Below are positions 56,117 to 64,000 of a DNA stretch of 64,000 nt, piece after piece. Made by a program: the position numbers and the translations under genes. Location: contig NC_077222.1 of NCBI RefSeq assembly GCF_024763615.1, forward strand, positions 46,500,001 through 46,564,000, read 5' to 3'. Under the pieces are notes generated by a model. The model was given only the letters and a program-made list of their open reading frames with translations, searched no databases and was not told the DNA's origin. The stretch's first letter is position 1, and every line of letters starts with the position of its first letter. The DNA is from Phlebotomus papatasi. Lineage: Eukaryota > Arthropoda > Insecta > Diptera > Psychodidae.

Positions 56117-57336
56117 TAAAAGTGAAAAATAGCTTCGCCTTTTTTTAAAAGTTTTGATTGGCCTCTGGATAAGACACTAACTAGACTATGTGGCATTTTG
56201 AGGATTTTTCAGTTATTCGATTATTATTACAGATTTAGATTAAAAAATTTTGTGCACTTGCAAAGTTTGATTTTATCTCAAAAAGTCAGTGCTGAATATT
56301 CTCCGTTAAATTCAGATTTTCCATAGCCTTGTTTGCTGTATAAGTGACAATTTCGAGATTTTCCTAAAAATTGTTCAGTCAGATTATTAGATAATAATAA
56401 TAAAATAATAAATAAGCACAAATACCAGCTTCTTTTAATAATAATTTATTTAAAAAAAAAAGTTCCTGAATTAATCTAGGAGTTGTATGTATTTAAGAAA
56501 AATCTGAGTCAAAGTGGCATATTAAGCCAAAAGAAAACGTTTTTTTCTGAAAACTCAACAAATTCTTATTATTTTTGTTTTATAAAGTTACATAAAATAA
56601 AATGATTAATATTTTAACGTTAAAACAAATTAGAGAAAGTCTAAAATGCGTTCAGAGAATGTATGACAATTCTATAATATCTGAATGTGTGACTGAATGT
56701 GTGAATGTGAGATAAGATTTTGCCAGGGGTCAGTTCTCCATTTCGGATATTCGGATGCATCCAGGCCACCAATTGGGCCCCTTATTATGATTCCCCACTC
56801 CTATTCTATCTTATCCCCCGATAGGGGTAGCCGCTCTATATCACAGCTCTGTGGACAAAATCAGTGCCGTTACTATATCACAGCATCCCTTCTCGGTGTG
56901 TGTTTGGGATCAGTGACAGCGATTATTTGTATCGACTGAAGTACCGCTTTTATGTCGAAACTCGTTTTTGTACTAGCCTGTATTGTTTACGCGGTTGTTT
57001 ATGCTAAAAGTCGCACTAAAATAGCGGAAACGCGAAATGCTTGAAATAATTAGCAAGATGTTTTGCCTAATATTCTAAACTAGAAACATGAAAAAAAGGA
57101 AGGCAAAGCGTTCTCGGCTTTGCTAAATGTTCGAACTCGTGACTTAGATGCTATACCTCAGAACTATTCTTGGAAAATTTATAGTTTACCGATTTTCACG
57201 CAATTTGAACCAATTCATAGATTTCTTAAAAGATCGCCCAAAATAGATTAGAAGCAATAAAATTGATTTTCAGATAAGTTAGTTACCGGTTATAAACCGT
57301 ATATATATGTATATATATATATATATATATATAACT

Positions 57337-57636
57337 CAAAATATGGGGATTATATCGACGGCTCCATTCCATACTATGCTAAGTCGACTTAGCTTTATAT
57401 TACTCCGAGAGATATGCTGTTCCTGATACCAAGATCTACAACTGGTAAAAATTTGGTGGTCATCCGATGTAACGAGGTATTTGAGACTTTCGAAAAAAAA
57501 TTACACAGGCAGCATAGGAAATCGTCAACTTCAAATGGCTCTCCTAAAAAGTTGTCATTCTGAGATAGCATAGTATGGTATGGAATGGAACCGTCGATAT
57601 TATACTTCTCTCTCTGTGGACTTCGAGCAGTAAAAT
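57337..57636. repeat. 300-bp inverted-end repeat
   Basis: GATTATATCGACGGCTCCAT near the left end pairs with ATGGAACCGTCGATATTATA near the right, followed by the TTCGAGCAGTAAAA end motif. Same family as 45700-45991. A (TA)n tract precedes it (57300-57335). Confidence 0.65.
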
Positions 57637-57808
57637 TTAAAAAAAAAAATCAGAGCTTCAGACTTAAAGGGCCTAATTAAAGGTGGGTCAATCAGTAGAG
57701 GTCACCGTCTGAAAACTCTAATCTGAAGTCCGGTATTAGACTTCGTAATATTCTTAATTAAATCGATTATCAAGAAAGAAAAGAGATAATTGAAAGCAAG
57801 GGACTCAC

Positions 57809-59029
57809 CTGTTTCCTTTATACAACTCCACATTCAGGACATCGAGTACTTTTCGGCAGTTCTCGAGTGTCATGTGTGGAAAAAATATATCTTTGAGATC
57901 TGCCAAAGTCATGAGCAATTCATTATGTGTGTAGGCTTTCATATTGATGCATGGAACAGTGCACCCATCAATTTGTGCCTTTTGCATTTTATATGGAACA
58001 TTCCCATTATGTGACACCATCTCGGGGATTGCAGAGAGGCGAGATGCATCCACCGTCGATTGCCTTTGATGTTGCTGCATAGCTGCCACTTGAGCAGCAG
58101 CACTAGTGGCTGATGGCACACCATGCATCAAATTCTGAGGAGTATTGCTACAACGGCCATTAGTCAACATTTGTTGACTACGTTGCTGCTGATGTAACTG
58201 TAGCTGATGCTGCTGTTGCATCTGTTGTTGCTGTTGTTGTTGATGATGTTGCTGCTGATGATGATGCTGCTGTTGTTGCTGCTGCTGGTGATGAAGTAAA
58301 CTGGCAGCCGACCTTGGAGGGGAAGACAGATCGATTACATCCGTAGCTGACATAGTTACGCTTTTCGTTTGTCTGTTGTCGAGGGTGACGGAAGAGTGGA
58401 GTGCATTGGTATAGATGGAATTTTGTGCCACCGATGCCATTGGTAATGGAAGAAAGGAAGGGATTGGCAATTTCACATCGGTGACATGTGAGGAAGGAGA
58501 TGGACTATTGTAGGAATTAGGAATTGGGACATTTTCCGGCAAAAAAGTTGTAGTAAGTGATTTTAAATTTCGCAATTGTTGTAAAGTATCCCGTATACTA
58601 CTTAATGTATCACTATTATTGGTATTTGGCATTGGAATTAAAGGTGGTGGTGGCTGTTTTGTTTCACCACTCGCAGAAACATTGTTATTTTGATTTGGTG
58701 ATGCACGTGCCGGTGAACCCACCGGCAGATTCGTTGTTGATGATACCGGCGTTTTCAAATATAAAACATTCAAATCGTTGTTATTCAATAGAAAATCACT
58801 GTTGTTGTTATTATATATGGATGAATTGTACGATGTTTTGCTACTATTAGCAAAAGGGCTGGTATTTGGTGACACTGACGATACATTCGCCAGCAGATAA
58901 TCATGAAGGTAAGCATTAGATGCACTGTAGGGCGGTGGAGGAGGCAATAGATGGGAAGGAGTGGCAACAGGATTTATCGTCAGACTATTACTAGAGCGTA
59001 ATGATGGTGGACCAGTAACACAACTAGAC
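57809..59029 (-). CDS. polyQ/polyH nuclear-type protein, large exon
   Basis: Minus-strand exon open for 406 codons between a TTTCTAG acceptor and an AACAG|GTGAGT donor. The first part is low-complexity: Pro-rich (LLPPPPPYSA), Ser/Asn-rich, then LLHHQQQQQQQHHHQQQHHQ continuing as Gln/His to about 58190. Then comes a globular-looking, well-structured region: NVPYKMQKAQIDGCTVPCIN, MKAYTHNELLMTLADLKDIF and FPHMTLENCRKVLDVLNVEL, which continues in the next exon. The layout is like that of developmental transcription cofactors. I do not recognise the family, so no function is assigned. Upstream exons lie beyond the window or were not found. The donor joins in phase to the exon at 53187. Confidence 0.85.
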
Positions 59030-62000
59030 CTAGAAACATTACAATGCTTTCTGTGTTTATGGAATTAACGCAAACATCATTATGATAAGATAAATAAACC
59101 TTAATAGTAATTTTAGAAATAAAACTGAACTAATTCGAAATAAAAACAGTTACTAAATATGCAGAAATTTCGATAAAAACTACAAAGTTTCAAAACCAAA
59201 TCACTAAATTTCCTAACTTATAAAACAAACTAAACCAAAAAATATCGTATATTCTTTTAATGATAGCGGATGTAGTATTGTAATATAGTAAGTCATAGCG
59301 GATGAATCTACAAATGAATTGTTAGACGAATTTGGAGTGGCGAACCTTATTTATTATTAGTTACGAAACATTGTATTAAGATCCAAAAATATAATTTTTA
59401 GAATATTTACATGAGCGTTACGAATTTATTTATTTAATTGTTAATTGTTAGCAAGCGCACCAATTTCCCAATGACATTTTTACACTGTGGACATTGGACA
59501 ATATTGAAACACTACACATTTTTTATTAAATTAGTTTACTTTAAAATTTAATGTGTCGTTACGCAGAATTTTTTTCATTAATTTCGGTAGTAAAATTAGA
59601 TATTAGTATTAGACTCCAGTATTAATCAAGATCAATGACTTTTTCTTAACTATTTCGTTTCATTCATAGTTTTAATTCGATTTTTTTTATATCAATTGAT
59701 GCTAAATATTATTTTTCAGTAATAGACTGATTTTGCAAGTATAATATTATAATAACATTGAACCTACTTCAACGATCTACACAACGATCTACTACAACGA
59801 TCACACTAACAGTTACTGCATCCCTAACAGACTCCTAAATGAAAATATCGAATAATAGGAAGACTGTGTCAAACAATGAAACATTTATAGATAACATACT
59901 CATAGAAAAAAAATACTTTTACACAACGATTTTAACAACGTAAATTTTTGCATATGACTTATTGGAGTCAGACTAAGTTTTAATCGATTCCACATAGAAA
60001 AATTATGACCAAGAAAATCTTTCATAGAAAAGGAAAATATAACTCCCACATCCATTGGCTCATGCTACACTACAGGGGGTCCCAGAATTAATAACATCAG
60101 GATGAATAACGGGATTTATACAAAATTAATAGTAATTTGCTTGGAGCGCAAAACCATTTTTGATATACGCCTTAATATACATATTTTTTTATTTAAAAAT
60201 ACTTTTTGTAGATTTATAAGAAAAAACTAACTAACTTTATAAGAAATGTGTTCAAAAACACAGGTCACAAAATTACTTCATTATTTTCACAATATATATT
60301 AAAAAAAAACTTAAAATTGGCTCAAAAAAAATTTTTGCAAGTTGAAAGGTATCTCATGGATCTCATGTGCATATACAATTATACTTTCTAATTGAGAATT
60401 CGAGTGTTTTTTCGGTAAAAACAATAATTATTATTAATACTGGAAGTTGGAACCCGTTAGAACTTGATTGTATAAAAATCGCCTAAAAGTTGATACCAAA
60501 AGCTCATTTTTACGTACATGAAAATATCTTTGCATTTGCAATCATTACGCGAAATATCTTAAAAGCGAGAAGTTTTTTCGTATTATAAAATTCTGTAAAG
60601 TGTTGAGGGATTATACTAGATAAAGAAACTAGAGCTCAATCATATTAAAGTAATGAATTTTAAATTAGATGCCAAACAGTTCTCAGAAATTCAATTTTTA
60701 GTATACAGATATGAAGTCATCGATGCATATAAAATTAATTGGAAATGGATGCCCTACAATCAAAACCTAATCAGTAAATATGTATTGAACAACAGGGTGT
60801 TTTATTTCTGATCATCAACTTTATACAAATAAATATATTTAACCTAAAGAAACTTTTTTTTCTAATTTTGCGATCCTGTTCTATTATTCATTAATTACAA
60901 AAATAGATTATACACATAAAACGCTTTTTTGGGCTAGATTATTAACACCTATAATAATGATTGAGTAGACAAAAGAAATTGCATATATACAGTAATAAAA
61001 TCTTAAGTATGGACAGCGGCTCTAAATCTCTCATTATAGGCGACAAAATTATTTTTGTTTATATAGATATGCTTTTATCATTATAACAGAAGATAAAGAC
61101 ACTAATATAGAATGATTTAAGCTATAAAGATCTTTTTCAAAATTTTTATTTTACTATATATATTTCTTTTTCTAAACACTCAGACACAACTTAAGTAGGG
61201 GCAGTGGGAATTTAGATTAAAAATTTGAAATTTAAAGGGAAAAACTCAAAATTTGAAGGTTAATTAGCACTTAATGTTTATCAGTGATGAATATTAAGAG
61301 TCAATATACGAATATGTAAAATCCATTCAGAGCCGTTGTCTCCTTTTAAAGCGATCTTTAGACCAAAGGCTTAGCCTAGTTTTTAAAGGGTCAAAATCTA
61401 ATCTTTATTATCAATCTTTTTTAATCACTTTTTGTTTTTTAATTAATTATTTTCCCTTAATATCCAATCATAAATCAACATTTCACCAAAATCTTTACTA
61501 AAAACACATTGGTAAAAATAAAAGGGTGAAATTAATCCTTTCCAGAAAAATGGATAATATTTGATCATTTGAAAGCACATGTGTCTCTTGAAATTTTGTA
61601 AGGACATTTTTTATCACGATAAATTATGTTTTATTGTAAACTTATTACATATATGATATTTCTCTCCGTTTATTCCGGAGTTAAATAGGACTAAACACAG
61701 TGATCCTTTCTAAAGATCCTCGATGACCCTTTCATTTTTACCAGTAGTGTACAGAAGTTAAGCCACATGGCTTAGGTCTAAAGCCCGTATAAGTTTTGAG
61801 TACTATATATATATATATATATATATATCATATATATATCAATAGATATTCAGCAATAGAGGGTGAGTCTGAAAATCACTCGATTTATGCATACATATAT
61901 CTTCGTCTCAGTGGGTTTAACCGTTAAACTCATTCCTTTGCGCTCAGTCTTAAACAAAAAATACGCTTTAGTTATCTGAATGAAGTTTTTCTAACAAACA

Positions 62001-64000
62001 TTTCATCCATATAAAAATCTAGCGATCTTTAAAGTTAAAAACTAAAAATATCTACAGAATACATCTTCCATAATATTAGAAACCATTTGTACTTTTTGAA
62101 AGATATTTTTTAAATCATATGTGAGTCCAAATTGGTTCAAACTGGGTAATTTGGGTCATTTGAAGCATTTTAACGTGATTTTCATAATAAATTCATTTTT
62201 TTCGTGATAATTTCCTTCAAAATGCTCCATTTTGATAATTTTTTTTTTTTAGAATATATAGAGAGCCCTCAATGAAGTACTTCTCTGCCATTTTCCACAG
62301 TCTGTGGATATATGTTAACAAGTAAAATATCAGGATAAAATAGAATGACACAACAGAAAAAGAAACTACGGTATGCTCGATGCATTCAATATGATTCTTT
62401 ATCTCACGAATCGCCAAAAAAACAAACGAATAGAATCTAAAACAAGTTCAGGGAAAAGTATCGAAATTACAACTTGCGATATTCTGCATTATTTTTCTAT
62501 TTGATCCTTAAAAGTTTTTTCTTGCTATAACTTAGGTATTTTATATGTACTTGCGCCCTTTTTAAACTGAATGTGATTATTGCAATAAATCTCATTAATA
62601 AATCAATTTTACTTGATATTGGCTGTATAAAACCGTATATTTCAGAGCTCTAAAATCCTTGACTTTTTCTAGAGATGATAATGAAAAAAGTGTGACACAT
62701 TGGCTACATGTACCCCCGCCTGGGTAGATATAGCCACTTTCGGGGTATTAATTGCAGTTTTCCAGACGAAATTTTAAACTGGAGATACCAAATTTTGTTT
62801 CACTTGATACACTGGGGCCCACTGATGCTAAATATGTTACTTAAACCTAATGAAAAAGGCTTTAGTTGACTTTTTTAATACATTCTTGTAATTAAGGCAA
62901 AATTGATACAAACATCGTCAAAAAAAACCATTTCACAAATTGCTCATCCAAATGGCAATATTGCTTGGAATATTAATAGTAGGTACTTTTTCATCTAACA
63001 ATTATCCATGTATATTAGTGAATATAGTTTATCATCTTATATAAAAAAAGGAGATAATTATTATCCAAGTAACAATATCTTTTAATTAACTTTATTAAAC
63101 CAGAAACAAGGTAAAACTATGAGATCTTGACTAACAACTTAGAAAACCAAATATTGGGCAAAAGACTGTAACATCAAAATTACAATTTTATAAAAATGCT
63201 TCTAAATTGTTGGATAATAGGATTAAACTTATAAATATTTCTGGGAATATGGAAATGTGTTCCTACTTTAATTAAAAAATACTTCGCTCAATGTACATTT
63301 TAAGGGATACGAGAAAAATTCACAGTCTTATTCTACCCCTGGATAATTCGACCCTGGTTTTCCTACTAGGATTTTATAGTAATTGTCAAATTTGAAAATA
63401 TTCCTTTGTTTTATTGTGAGATTTTTTTTACGAATTTTAGTTCAAGTTAATTGTATAAGTACAGAGAATCGTCAATCACTCCGGAGAAAAGTGAATGATT
63501 TGAGTGTAACTTGCTCTGACTAACAATTCTTTGTAATTCGTTTGTTTTTAGCACTTCGAAGAACCCTAACTAAAAGTGTCACGGAAGGACCAAGTGGCAG
63601 CCGCTGCCATTTATCGGATTTTACATAATATTTTAATATTTTTACTTATATTTAAACATTCGGAGCTTTAGTCAGTTCTTTTCTGGTGTCTGAATCAGAA
63701 ATTTCACCTCCTTGGGTACTGTATCTAAAGATTTTTAACCATTCGATGTTTTCATTTTTATCAGAATCATGGCGTTAGGGAAAGTGGTCTGCCTTTGAAT
63801 GCGGCAGCCTTTGAATATTTCAATTTTTCTCTTATTTTTCAAAGCAAAAATTCTACATATGAACAATAGTTAATACTATTAACTATTTTCTATTAACTTC
63901 GCTTAACAAAATGGATTTTGAGCTTTGGTAAATAAGAGAAAAATTGAATAATTTCCAAAATTATACATATTTCCCAATTCAATATTTCCCATAATTCTTC
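59030..64000. other. non-coding sequence upstream of the polyQ exon
   Basis: No exon, RNA gene or complete transposon recognised in 5 kb. A (TA)n tract lies at 61805-61850. A fragment of the GAAGTTAAGCC repeat is at 61750-61795. The tail of the SINE-like family is inverted at 63415-63520. Presumably an intron of the polyQ-protein gene, or its upstream flank. Confidence 0.45.

Larger units (their letters stand above)
53188..57808 (-). other. 4.6-kb intron of the polyQ-protein gene
   Basis: Phase-2 intron with donor AACAG|GTGAGT (57808 side) and acceptor TATATTCTGCAG (53188 side). Apart from the repeats listed separately, no exon was recognised in it. Confidence 0.7.

Noticed and set aside
57790..58850. 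Plus-strand and second-frame minus open readings over the polyQ exon
   Set aside because: They are shadows of the true minus-strand frame, which has splice sites and phase agreement.

Overview
The window is intron-rich, AT-rich animal nuclear DNA, most likely from a dipteran insect. The evidence is GT-AG introns, a 5-HT2-type serotonin receptor whose exons read like the Drosophila 5-HT2B protein, a 26S proteasome subunit split over long introns, a polyQ/polyH/polyA regulatory-type protein, and very dense small DNA transposons. Species cannot be fixed from the sequence. A lower dipteran such as a sand fly or gnat is only a guess. Two runs of exactly 500 N (8035-8534 and 45992-46491) look like fixed-length placeholders for gaps of unknown size.

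Layout. (1) 1-8034, plus strand: five internal exons of a 5-HT2-type receptor, from TM3 through most of a very long third intracellular loop. TM1-2 lie off the left edge and TM6-7 are lost in or beyond the first gap. (2) 8535-18767: no gene recognised; a decayed mariner-type transposase, a TTAA-flanked MITE, a tRNA-derived SINE and LINE-like tails. (3) 18768-41270, minus strand: eight exons of Rpn2/PSMD1 in unbroken phase (about 635 residues). The C-terminal third is not seen before the first gap. Its 12.4-kb intron (25222-37628) is a nested transposon pile: a 5.1-kb hAT-like element with 8-bp target duplications, filled with TA-flanked elements, and a second 3.3-kb hAT-like element. (4) 43544-44187, minus: last exon of a sugar transporter (MFS, Tret1-like); upstream exons not found. 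(5) 46492-52187: repeats, including a SINE inserted in a TTAA MITE and a palindrome of about 1.28 kb. (6) 52188-59029, minus: the last two exons of an unrecognised polyQ/polyH nuclear-type protein. Its reading frame reaches a TAG and then stays open for 279 more codons. (7) 59030-64000: nothing recognised as coding.

Most notable: the in-frame TAG at 53028-53030 followed by a 279-codon, compositionally protein-like extension is a strong candidate for stop-codon readthrough (or UAG-to-UGG editing). Also of interest are several TA-flanked elements that keep a Pipsqueak-type helix-turn-helix reading but no visible catalytic domain, the long palindrome as a possible hairpin-siRNA source, and the way both convergent genes lose their 3' ends at the same 500-N gap.

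The genes do not form a functional cluster. Receptor, proteasome subunit, transporter and nuclear protein are independent neighbours, with Rpn2, the transporter and the polyQ gene all on the minus strand.
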